Positions 32,758-38,814 of a stretch of DNA of 38,814 nucleotides are shown here, in pieces. The stretch is from Candidatus Taylorbacteria bacterium RIFCSPLOWO2_12_FULL_43_20 (GTDB lineage Bacteria > Patescibacteriota > Minisyncoccia > Phycocordibacterales > HO2-43-120). Numbering within the stretch: position 1 is the stretch's first letter; every line of letters begins with the position of its first letter. Position numbers and translations under genes: made by a program. Below the pieces are notes generated by a model. The model saw only the letters and a program-made list of their open reading frames with translations, had not been told where the DNA came from and ran no database searches. The stretch lies in contig MHSK01000035.1 of the NCBI GenBank assembly GCA_001821295.1, forward strand, positions 1-38,814, read 5' to 3'.

Positions 32758-32840
32758 ATCTTATGGTGAAATTTCTAATATCTAATTTCTAATTCCCAAT
32801 TTACCTCTATAAGACTTACGTAATTCGGTTTATTTTTTAT

Positions 32841-33521
32841 TTAAAGACTGTATTTTCCCTCTTTGTCATCCCTTACGATCTTGCCCTGATCCAAGGTCAC
32901 CACCCTTTTACCTATGGAATCAATCACTCCTTTGTTGTGAGTGGTCAAAATCACAGTAGTGCCAAGCGAATGTACTTTCTTCAAAATCTGGACGATCTCA
33001 TACGTATTGATAGGGTCCAGATTGCCTGTCGGCTCATCGGCAATAATTATATCGGGGTGATTGACAATAGCCCTGGCTATAGCCACTCTCTGTTTCTCAC
33101 CTCCGCTTAATTGATGCGGAAAATTATGCATTTTGGGAGTGAGATCCACAAGCTCAAATACATACGGCACATCGGCTTCTATCTCTTCATCGCTTCTGCC
33201 GGCAACTTCCATGGCAAAAGCGATGTTCTCGTAAGCGGTTTTGTTTGGTAACAGTCTGAAATCCTGGAATATTGTGCCAATCTTGCGTCTGAAATGATTG
33301 ATCTCGGATTTGCGCAAGCTGTTTATGTTGACTGACTCGTAAAAAACTCCTCCCTTGGTCGGTTTTTCCTCCGCCAATATCATTTTAAGCAAAGTCGTCT
33401 TTCCCGCGCCGGAATGGCCGACTATGGAAATAAACTCCTGCGGCTCCACGCTGAACGTTATGTCCTCCAGCGCGACGCAGTTGCTTCCGTAAAATTTTGA
33501 TACTTTATCAAAGTATATCAT
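32841..33521 (-). CDS. ftsE: Cell division ATP-binding protein FtsE
   Basis: 226 aa ABC ATPase. Walker A 'IVGHSGAGKTTLLKMI' (about 33-48), Q-loop 'GTIFQDFRLLPNKTAYENI', signature 'LSGGEKQRVAIARAIV', Walker B 'DIIIADEPTGNLDP' and switch His in 'VILTTHNKGV'. The 'FRLLPNKT' stretch is typical of FtsE. It partners with FtsX downstream. prfB is upstream, and the prfB-ftsE-ftsX order is common in several bacterial groups including CPR. Confidence 0.95.
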   Translation of the reverse strand: MIYFDKVSKFYGSNCVALEDITFSVEPQEFISIVGHSGAGKTTLLKMILAEEKPTKGGVFYESVNINSLRKSEINHFRRKIGTIFQDFRLLPNKTAYENIAFAMEVAGRSDEEIEADVPYVFELVDLTPKMHNFPHQLSGGEKQRVAIARAIVNHPDIIIADEPTGNLDPINTYEIVQILKKVHSLGTTVILTTHNKGVIDSIGKRVVTLDQGKIVRDDKEGKYSL

Positions 33522-33617
33522 AAAAAATAGCTTCCATAGCTTTGTGTAGCTTCAGAATCAATAGAACACCAGATGATTATATCAATATGCTGAGAAATTT
33601 CCAGTCGCGTGTAGCGG

Positions 33618-34511
33618 TTAGGAAGCTAAGGGCCCTAAGTCTTTTTCTGCTTCTATAAACTCATCAATTTTACCTTCCAAAACATCATCTATTCGGGCGG
33701 TCTCCACGCCGGTCCTATGGTCTTTAACCATTTTATACGGATGTTCAACATAGGATCGGATCTGATTGCCCCATTCCACGCTGGTAGTCTTTGAAATCTG
33801 CATGCCTTTTTCCTTTGCCAGACGTTCTTCTTCCATTATTTTGTAAAGTTTTCCGCGCAATAGCTCCATCGCTTTTTCTTTATTTTGCGCTTGCGAGCGT
33901 TCGGTCTCCACGTGTATGGCGATCTTGGTAGGCATGTGAACAAGCCGAACGGCTGTTTCCCTTTTGTTGACATTCTGCCCGCCCGGTCCGCTCGATCTCG
34001 CGTACGTGATCTCTATGTCGTTCGGCGAAATTTCTATTTCGTTGGACTTTTCCAACTGAGGAATAACCTCAACCATGGAGAAAGACGTGTGGCGAAGTTT
34101 TTTGGCGTTAAACGGAGAAATGCGCACCAGCCGATGAACGCCGGACTCATTCTTGAGGATGCCATACGCGTTCCTGCCATTAACCTCAAAAGTGAGATTC
34201 CTAAAGCCCCCGTGATTATTCTCATTCGCGTGCAAAATATTGATAGACCATCCTTTTTGCTCCGTGTATTTTCGGTACATTCTGAAAAGCATAGCGGAAA
34301 AATCTTCGGCATCATCCCCTCCCGCCCCGGAAAATATGGTCAATACCGCTCCGCTTTTATCATATCTGTTTTGTTTTCCTCCGCTTTCCACCTCCTCTTT
34401 GAGATCACCGAGCTCCTTTACGAAGCTCCGCGCTCTTTGCTTATCATCCCAAAAATCCTGCTCCATCATCGCCTTCTCTATTTCTTCTATTCTTTTTTTG
34501 GCTTCTTCCAT
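33618..34511 (-). CDS. prfB: Peptide chain release factor 2, short N-terminal domain
   Basis: 297 aa, against about 365 in typical RF2. 'VRISPFNAKKLRHTSF' contains the SPF stop-codon-recognition tripeptide of RF2 (UAA/UGA), and 'SSGPGGQNVNKRETAVRL' holds the GGQ catalytic loop. The N-terminal helical domain is compressed: 'EQDFWDDKQRARSF' is followed after about 30 residues by 'AVLTIFSGAGGDDAEDF'. The ATG at 34511 is preceded in frame by TAA, and no 'CTTTGAC'-like programmed frameshift site is seen, so autoregulation by frameshifting appears absent. Confidence 0.95.
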   Translation of the reverse strand: MEEAKKRIEEIEKAMMEQDFWDDKQRARSFVKELGDLKEEVESGGKQNRYDKSGAVLTIFSGAGGDDAEDFSAMLFRMYRKYTEQKGWSINILHANENNHGGFRNLTFEVNGRNAYGILKNESGVHRLVRISPFNAKKLRHTSFSMVEVIPQLEKSNEIEISPNDIEITYARSSGPGGQNVNKRETAVRLVHMPTKIAIHVETERSQAQNKEKAMELLRGKLYKIMEEERLAKEKGMQISKTTSVEWGNQIRSYVEHPYKMVKDHRTGVETARIDDVLEGKIDEFIEAEKDLGPLAS

Positions 34512-34646
34512 GTATGTAGATTAGCATAAAATGGAAAATACAAATATACGAATGGGAATAAAACTTATAGCTGTTAGCTATTGGCTGTTAGCTTGCTGGT
34601 AAAAAACACCTGACATGAACAATTGACAATTGACGGGGAAGGGAGT

Positions 34647-34681
34647 TCAAGAATGTCAACGCTTAGCGTTGACATTCTTGA
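34647..34681. repeat. 35-bp palindrome, second copy of the 7053-7109 core
   Basis: Arms 34647-34663 and 34665-34681 ('tcaagaatgtcaacgct' and complement) around a single T. It lies just past the terminator of the structured RNA. The spacer 34512-34646 has 'agctgttagctattggctgt' and 'acctgacatgaacaattgac' modules. Confidence 0.9.
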
Positions 34682-34694
34682 CCACGAAGGAATT

Positions 34695-34730
34695 AAAAAA
34701 TCGCTGTCTATCAAAGATAAAGACAGCGAT
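34695..34730 (-). terminator. Intrinsic terminator of the structured RNA
   Basis: A 10-bp stem (34721-34730 'agacagcgat' with 34700-34709) followed on the minus strand by TTTTTT. It ends the putative RNA transcribed from the promoter at 34939-34967. Confidence 0.88.
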
Positions 34731-34932
34731 TGTCGTGAGCCGAAGCCCAAAAATAGCTCCTAAGGGGCCGAAGAACACAGGTGGCGGCTGCGGATATTGC
34801 CGAACATTGCAAATCCAACGCGTTTGCTACCGCGACAGCAAACAGCCAGCCCTGGCTGCTCATTAGATGAGCCGCTACAGCCGCCACCTCCTCATACTCA
34901 CGAACGCCCGGCAAAAAAGGCATCCGTGTAGC
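34695..34932 (-). ncRNA. Putative highly structured small RNA, about 235 nt, family not identified
   Basis: The GC-rich transcript has its own promoter and terminator. Nested helices (plus coordinates): outer helix 34897-34903 with 34733-34739 (7 bp, perfect); closing helix 34878-34889 with 34779-34790 (12 bp, perfect). Inside are four hairpins: 34858-34863/34867-34872 (6 bp), 34844-34848/34853-34857 (5 bp), 34822-34828/34837-34843 (7 bp) and 34792-34800/34809-34816 (8 bp, one bulge). Signature motifs of tmRNA, SRP RNA and RNase P RNA are not seen. A 70-codon frame overlaps it, but it has no ribosome-binding site and little leader, so an RNA gene is the better reading. Confidence 0.68.
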
Positions 34933-34938
34933 ATATAA

Positions 34939-34967
34939 AGATTAACAAAGTTTTAACCTTGTGTCAA
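34939..34967 (-). promoter_or_regulatory. Sigma-70-type promoter of the structured RNA
   Basis: TTGACA at 34962-34967 and TAATCT at 34939-34944 with a 17-bp spacer. The start is expected near 34932, at the 5' end of the folded region. Confidence 0.72.
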
Positions 34968-34978
34968 ATTGTTGAGAA

Positions 34979-35003
34979 TGCTTAACGAAAAACGCACACG
35001 AAT
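34979..35003. repeat. 'gcttaacgaaaaacgcacac' repeat
   Basis: Also found at about 12062-12086 and 38164-38188 as 'accgcttaacgaaaagcgca'. It carries a small internal hairpin ('cgctt ... aagcg') that is lost in this copy. Confidence 0.75.
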
Positions 35004-35016
35004 AGAGGGTCTTAAA

Positions 35017-35097
35017 TAGACTTCTTTCAAAACTCAATCAGTAATGGATCAAAACAAGGTTTTCTAGAAGATAATGGTTATTTTTGAAAGAGGTCTA
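35017..35097. mobile_element. Small element with 16-bp terminal inverted repeats
   Basis: 'tagacttctttcaaaa' (35017-35032) and the near-complement 'ttttgaaagaggtcta' (35082-35097; 15 of 16 match) bound a 49-nt interior with no ORF. Looks like a miniature inverted-repeat element or a solo remnant of an insertion sequence, just 3' of tRNA-Thr. Confidence 0.6.
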
Positions 35098-35107
35098 ATT
35101 GATAATG

Positions 35108-35183
35108 TGGAGCCGAAGGCGAGAGTCGAACTCGCGACCTACCGCTTACGAAGCGGTTGCTCTACCAACTGAGCTACTTCGGC
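35108..35183 (-). tRNA. tRNA-Thr (CGU)
   Basis: 76 nt on the minus strand with encoded CCA (35108-35110). Acceptor GCCGAAG/CUUCGGC, D-arm 'GCUCAGUUGGUAGAGC', anticodon stem ACCGC/GCGGU with loop UUCGUAA (anticodon CGU), and T-arm GCGAG-UUCGACU-CUCGC. Discriminator U. Confidence 0.95.
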
Positions 35184-35464
35184 ATTTTTTAAATACAAAT
35201 ATACGAATTAATACGAATATCCATCTCCGACGCTTCGGTCGGAGCCCCGACCGAAGCGTCGGAGATGTATACGAATAAGAGGAAAGAAGAAGGAACACCC
35301 CATCGCCTCGCAGACTCCCCCTTCGCTAGGAAGCTAAGGCGGGACACGGTCGGCACTTCCCCCCTAACTCCCCTTCGCTCGAAGCGAGCTTCGGCGGAGT
35401 AAAAGAGGGGAAGAGGAAGACAAACAGAATGTTCGAGTACTGTCCGTGTGAAGTTTATCAGAAA
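35184..35464. repeat. Composite intergenic repeat block
   Basis: 'aatacgaatat' spacer, a GACGCTTCGGTC-family palindrome (35225-35263), then the 'caccccatcgcctcg ... cagactcccccttcgctagg' and 'cttcgctcgaagcgagcttc' modules, almost the same as in 37188-37310. No gene is seen. Confidence 0.85.
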
Positions 35465-36976
35465 TTATTGTTTTTTAGGAGATACTGATGACTTGGGAAG
35501 AACAAAACTGAAAGTTGAGCCGGACCCCGGCGAGCTTGAAACATAGAGCTTGCCTTGGTGTTTTGCTATTATCTCCTTGGACAAGAAGAGGCCTATGCCT
35601 GCGCCTGAATACTCTTCACTGACTCTATATAGACGCTTGAAAATTTTTTTGTGATCTTTTTTATTAATACCGATGCCAAAATCACGTATATCCACGCGAG
35701 CTTGGCGAACGCTCTCGCTAAGCTCCACCTCCACGTTTCTTGACCGCGGAGAATATTTTATGGCATTGGAAAGCAAATTTATCACTACTTGATATAGGCG
35801 GCCTTCGTCTCCGCACATGTAGCCGGATATGTTTCCTTTCACACTGACCGTGTACCCCTTGCCGTTGATGTCTTTGATGTGTTCCGCGGCGGTTCTAACC
35901 ATCTCCCTCATGTCAAACCAATCCTTGTTGAGATTTATCTTGCCCGTCCTGATCTGCGTCAAGTTCAGCAAATCGTCTATAAGTTTACCCTGCCTATCCA
36001 CTTGATCCATCATATTTTTCAACACTGACTGCACTCTTCCGTTATACCTTGTTTTTTTCATCTCCAACTCAAGCTGTTCGGTATAAAGCCGCATAAGAGA
36101 CAAAGGCGTTCGCAATTCGTGCCCGGCAATTGTGACAAATGTATCTCTGCGTTTTTCAAACTCATGCTCTCTGGTGATATCTCTCCAAATAGATATTTGA
36201 TGCCTGTCCGGCAGAAGTTTATTATGCCTCTCAATAACGGCGTATGAGCCGTCTTTGCGCTTCAAACGTCTGACTGTAGTCATGCTCTTCTTCCGCTTCA
36301 AAAGCGCAGCATACATTCTGACATTTTTCCTATCGGCAGGATGAACACTGTCAAACAATCGCTTACTTAAGAGCTCAGACTTCGTGTATCCCAATATTTT
36401 GGCCGCGGCTTTATTGGAATAGAGCACCCTCGTCTCACTGTCTGACTCCACCACCCCTTCAGACACCTCCTCCAAAAGAGCCGTGTATCTCTTCGCTGTT
36501 TCTTCCTCAACTTCTTGCCAAGCGTAAACCCTTTTCAAAGCGGCGGCCATCAGACGCACAAGATGCGCCATATACCGGACAGGGACCATGTCTTCCCTGC
36601 CCTTCTGCAAAATAATCGCGGCGCGGCGAGAATCGGAACATAAGATTAAAATTGAAATGATACGTTTTGTTAACAAACGGTCATACCAATCGCTACGGCC
36701 AATATGTTTAAGCTGTACACAATTTTCGTCCTTCAATCCATATTTAAAAATTGATTGCCGGCTTCTGTTTTCCAAGAAACCTTTCACATTGTCCGGAACA
36801 TACTTGCCTCCCGTTTTTTTATACAGCGCCACGGCACACGAACCATTGCCTACAAAAAAAGACAATTTTTTCAACACGCTGGCAATTTTATCTTCCGTAT
36901 ATAGCCACGAGAGCTCCTGTTCCATAGAAAACAATCTCTTCTGAAAGCTTTCATTTTGTAAATTGTCACTATTCAT
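35465..36976 (-). CDS. Orphan sensor histidine kinase with PAS domain
   Basis: 503 aa, no membrane helices, so a cytosolic sensor. Residues about 1-160 form a divergent GAF-like sensor region ('LSWLYTEDKIASVLKKLSFF', 'LVRLMAAALKRVYAWQE'). A PAS domain follows (about 165-280; 'GVVESDSETRVLYSNKAAAK', 'SVHPADRKNVRMY'). HisKA has 'IAGHELRTPLSLMRLY' with the phospho-acceptor His. The HATPase has N box 'QVVINLLSNAIKYS', G1 'DFGIGINKKD' and G2 'YSGAGIGLFLSKEI'. No response regulator is adjacent. The ATG at 36976 is preferred over a GTG two codons upstream. Confidence 0.92.
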   Translation of the reverse strand: MNSDNLQNESFQKRLFSMEQELSWLYTEDKIASVLKKLSFFVGNGSCAVALYKKTGGKYVPDNVKGFLENRSRQSIFKYGLKDENCVQLKHIGRSDWYDRLLTKRIISILILCSDSRRAAIILQKGREDMVPVRYMAHLVRLMAAALKRVYAWQEVEEETAKRYTALLEEVSEGVVESDSETRVLYSNKAAAKILGYTKSELLSKRLFDSVHPADRKNVRMYAALLKRKKSMTTVRRLKRKDGSYAVIERHNKLLPDRHQISIWRDITREHEFEKRRDTFVTIAGHELRTPLSLMRLYTEQLELEMKKTRYNGRVQSVLKNMMDQVDRQGKLIDDLLNLTQIRTGKINLNKDWFDMREMVRTAAEHIKDINGKGYTVSVKGNISGYMCGDEGRLYQVVINLLSNAIKYSPRSRNVEVELSESVRQARVDIRDFGIGINKKDHKKIFKRLYRVSEEYSGAGIGLFLSKEIIAKHQGKLYVSSSPGSGSTFSFVLPKSSVSPKKQ

Positions 36977-37405
36977 AAACACTCAACAGAATACCATATT
37001 TTTCGAGTGTTGAACAGCAAGTGGAGAAGTTGTTAGTTGATAGTCATTAGTTGTTAGTAATAACAGATACCAATACCCATGAAAGTACGAAGCATGAAAT
37101 CCTGGTTCGACAAGCTCACCATCCTGAAGAATTTGAAGGAGAAATTCGAAAAAATTGTAAATTCAAAAAAGACGGGGTAAAAAAAAGACACCCCATCGCC
37201 TCGCAGACTCCCCCTTCGCTAGGAAGCTACGGCGGGACACGGTCGGCACTTCCCCTCTAGCTCCCCTTCGCTCTAGGAAGAGCTTCGGCGGAGTAAAAGA
37301 GGGGAAGAGGAAGAGGGAAGAAATCCTCCATGCTCCGACTATGCCGACTACGTGGATCATAAAGTAATAGAGCCGCGATTGCTGGCTAGCCAATAAGAAG
37401 GAAAT
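36977..37405. repeat. Intergenic repeats, gene-free
   Basis: 'gttagttgatagtcattagt' repeats (37030-37060), 'ttcgacaagctcaccatcct' near 37109 (a sequence related to 'ttcctcaggatggtgaagca' read on the other strand), then the 'caccccatcgcctcgcagac' module (37188-37320). No gene is seen. Confidence 0.8.
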
Positions 37406-37438
37406 GTGTACAATCAGCGTAGAAGGAGATCATTGATT

Positions 37439-38140
37439 ATGAGTACAGCTGAAAATAAACCGTTGGCTTTTTTGGAAATCGGGGGTGTGGCTATTAGGAT
37501 TTCCAACCATGAGGAAAGAAGGGTTTTCAAGAAATGGTTCAGAGATCCTCGCGTCGCCTGGTCGATGAAGGTTGATGAGCCATATGTAAATCCCGAGATG
37601 GAAAAACGACTCTATCAAGAAATTGATATGCTACCACCCCTTGTAGATGACGAGTTGCAAAGCCCTAAAACAGAGCTTGCTTTGCAGACGCCTGAGAAAA
37701 AAAAGAGGAGGAGGGACAGGGTAATGGATATTACCTTCGCAATCCTAGAATTGCCGGGATTTGCCTTAAAAGGTGCAATCCAGTTGAGCCAAGTCAGCTG
37801 GATACACGCCCTGGCGCATGTCAGAACAATAATTCCACCAGGGTATCAAAGCGGGGGGCTATGCGCCAAAGCCAAGACGCTTGTCCTAAGATACGGCTTT
37901 GAGAGTTTAAAATTGGATAAAATTAGTTCCTATGTATTGGCAAACAATATCCCGAGCTTTCTGTGCAATAAAGCTTGCGGTTTCAATGTAGAAGCCAGAC
38001 TTCAAAGGGAATTTCAGCAGGAAAATAATAGGATTGACTTGCTGTGTATGTCAATATTTGCTGAAGATTGGCCGGATGCCAAACGTCTTTTCAAAGAGCG
38101 TCTAAACAGAAAGACGGTTCGTCGATCGCCACACTCATAG
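37439..38140 (+). CDS. GNAT-family acetyltransferase
   Basis: 233 aa. AAGGAG lies 11 nt before the ATG at 37439, one of few good ribosome-binding sites here. The C-terminal half has the RimJ/RimL-like GNAT pattern: 'IPPGYQSGGLCAKAKTLVLR' (acetyl-CoA pyrophosphate loop; Q-x-x-G-x-A-like), 'YGFESLKLDKISSYVLANNI' and 'CNKACGFNVEARLQREF'. The N-terminal half has an unusual charged insert 'PEKKKRRRDRV' around residue 90. The substrate is unknown: proteins or small molecules. The transcript ends at a terminator overlapping the stop. Confidence 0.82.
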   Translation: MSTAENKPLAFLEIGGVAIRISNHEERRVFKKWFRDPRVAWSMKVDEPYVNPEMEKRLYQEIDMLPPLVDDELQSPKTELALQTPEKKKRRRDRVMDITFAILELPGFALKGAIQLSQVSWIHALAHVRTIIPPGYQSGGLCAKAKTLVLRYGFESLKLDKISSYVLANNIPSFLCNKACGFNVEARLQREFQQENNRIDLLCMSIFAEDWPDAKRLFKERLNRKTVRRSPHS

Positions 38141-38154
38141 AGTGTGGTTTTTTT
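38129..38154 (+). terminator. Intrinsic terminator overlapping the GNAT stop codon
   Basis: Stem 'ccacact'/'agtgtgg' (38129-38135 with 38141-38147) followed by T7. The TAG stop lies in the loop. Confidence 0.9.
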
Positions 38155-38158
38155 ATAG

Positions 38159-38260
38159 TGAATACCGCTTAACGAAAAGCGCACACGAATGAGAAGCACC
38201 CCATCGCCTCGAAGCGAGGCACTTCCCCTCTAAAGAGGGGAAGAGGGGGGCACCCTGCGG
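38159..38260. repeat. Repeat modules downstream of the GNAT gene
   Basis: 'accgcttaacgaaaagcgca' module, then 'caccccatcgcctcgaagcg' and 'cttcccctctaaagagggga' module, then 'caccctgcggtg'. Confidence 0.85.
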
Positions 38261-38284
38261 TGCCACTCATAAAACTTATGCTTT

Positions 38285-38454
38285 AATCACAGGCCATGAA
38301 TGCTGGAGCCAATGGCCGGGACATCACTCGTTCGCAAGCATCACTCTTTAGAAACCCACGGTTTCTAATCCCTCGAAGACTCGGTTTTCCTCCACGGGAA
38401 ACTCCCGTTTCCCGACCCCTTCCCCGGTTCAATCACCGGCCATGAATGCTGGAG
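38285..38454. repeat. Pair of 24-bp direct repeats with intervening hairpins
   Basis: 'aatcacaggccatgaatgct' (38285) and 'aatcaccggccatgaatgct' (38431), each followed by ggag, differ by one base over 24. Between them are short hairpins: 'agaaacc cac ggtttct' (about 38350-38366) and 'cgggaaac tccc gtttcccg' (about 38396-38415). No coding region is seen. Confidence 0.7.
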
Positions 38455-38506
38455 TGTCTTTACGACTTCGCTCGAACCTATTTTATCAAAAATTCGTAAT
38501 GAACGA

Positions 38507-38795
38507 AAGCCCCGCCACTGCCTCGCTCCGCTCGGCAACCCCAAAGAAAAATGTTCCTTGCTTTTCGGATTTGCACGCGACTGATTTTTTCTGAAAATGG
38601 AAAGGACATTTTTCTTTTTAGGGTTCTGCCCGAAAAGATATTCGGGCAGTGTGGCGGGGCTTCAATTCGGACTCGGCAAAGCGGAAAGCATATTTTCTGG
38701 GGAAAAGGATTTCCGCTTTGCCTCGGCTCTTTTCAGAACGGCTGGGATTTTGGTATCCGCCATGCAGGAGGGTGCGGGAGGAATGTGTGGCGGAT
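38507..38795. repeat. Three large consecutive hairpins at the window's right end
   Basis: Hairpin A: 'aagccccgccactgc' (38507-38521) with 'gcagtgtggcggggctt' (38646-38662), its interior also self-complementary ('aaagaaaaatgt' with 'acatttttcttt'). Hairpin B: 13-bp perfect arms 'ggcaaagcggaaa' (38675-38687) and 38710-38722. Hairpin C: 'atccgcca' (38755-38762) with 'tggcggat' (38788-38795). No ORF of note lies here; possible repeat cluster, structured RNA or mobile-element end. Confidence 0.65.
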
Positions 38796-38814
38796 TTGCG
38801 GGTTTGGAAAAAGA

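Noticed and set aside
33885-34529. 214-codon plus-strand ORF
   Set aside because: It is fully antisense to prfB, including the GGQ and SPF regions; no family resemblance.
34711-34923. 70-codon minus-strand ORF as a protein gene
   Set aside because: It coincides with a strongly base-paired region with its own promoter and terminator, has no ribosome-binding site and almost no leader; the Ala/Val/Cys-rich product looks like translated structured RNA.
3165-38260. CRISPR array
   Set aside because: The repeats are dispersed, palindromic and variably combined; no regular repeat-spacer unit of constant length is seen and no cas genes are present.

Overview
The window looks like chromosomal sequence from a Candidatus Patescibacteria (CPR) bacterium, probably of the Parcubacteria/Paceibacteria type. 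This is an inference from several features: intergenic spacers packed with short palindromic repeats; a release factor 2 gene with a shortened N-terminal domain and no visible frameshift site; the order prfB-ftsE-ftsX; a small DUF3008-like 'MPAKSKKQQ' protein; and many small single-pass or hypothetical proteins. UGA is used as a normal stop and an RF2 gene is present, so the standard bacterial code (table 11) applies. Almost every gene is on the minus strand. The plus-strand exceptions are an NDK-like gene, a GNAT gene and a tiny acidic ORF.

Layout. 1-7 kb: a PEP-synthase/rifampicin-phosphotransferase-like dikinase followed by a coupled 141-aa partner, a UMP-kinase-like protein, an HtrA-type protease and a membrane metallophosphoesterase. 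7.0-8.1 kb: a T-box riboswitch leader (minus strand) ahead of two tiny Cys-rich proteins, and a nonsense-interrupted DUF3008-like gene. 8-13 kb: stress and accessory genes (GlsB/YeaQ-type membrane protein, VIT1/CCC1-type transporter, msrB with a decayed msrA, a NADAR protein, a Nudix protein). 13-18.3 kb: a Pif1-like helicase, a tandem pair of M14 carboxypeptidase-like proteins (one intact, one with its zinc and catalytic residues replaced) and a secreted protein. 18.3-29 kb: a strongly accessory region with MITE-like elements, hypotheticals, an APH-type kinase, a RloA/RloB-type defence pair between two identical 47-bp repeats, a methyltransferase, DUF3850, CYTH, GT2 and NYN proteins, a coupled two-gene cassette and tRNA-Gln. 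29-36.9 kb: core genes (pyrG, ftsX, ftsE, prfB), a highly structured putative small RNA with its own promoter and terminator, tRNA-Thr, and an orphan PAS histidine kinase. 37-38.8 kb: a GNAT protein and a hairpin-dense gene-free end.

The most notable items are: (1) a gene-sized structured RNA at about 34695-34932 (minus), with a 12-bp closing helix, a 7-bp outer helix, four internal hairpins, a TTGACA-17-TAATCT promoter and a 10-bp-stem terminator; (2) a T-box riboswitch whose only downstream cistrons are two small cysteine-rich proteins rather than an aminoacyl-tRNA synthetase or transporter; (3) an M14 peptidase/pseudo-peptidase tandem; (4) an NDK-fold protein lacking the catalytic histidine; and (5) a RloAB-like defence island in an ultrasmall-genome lineage. 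At least six families of intergenic repeats recur across the window. They account for most of the non-coding DNA.
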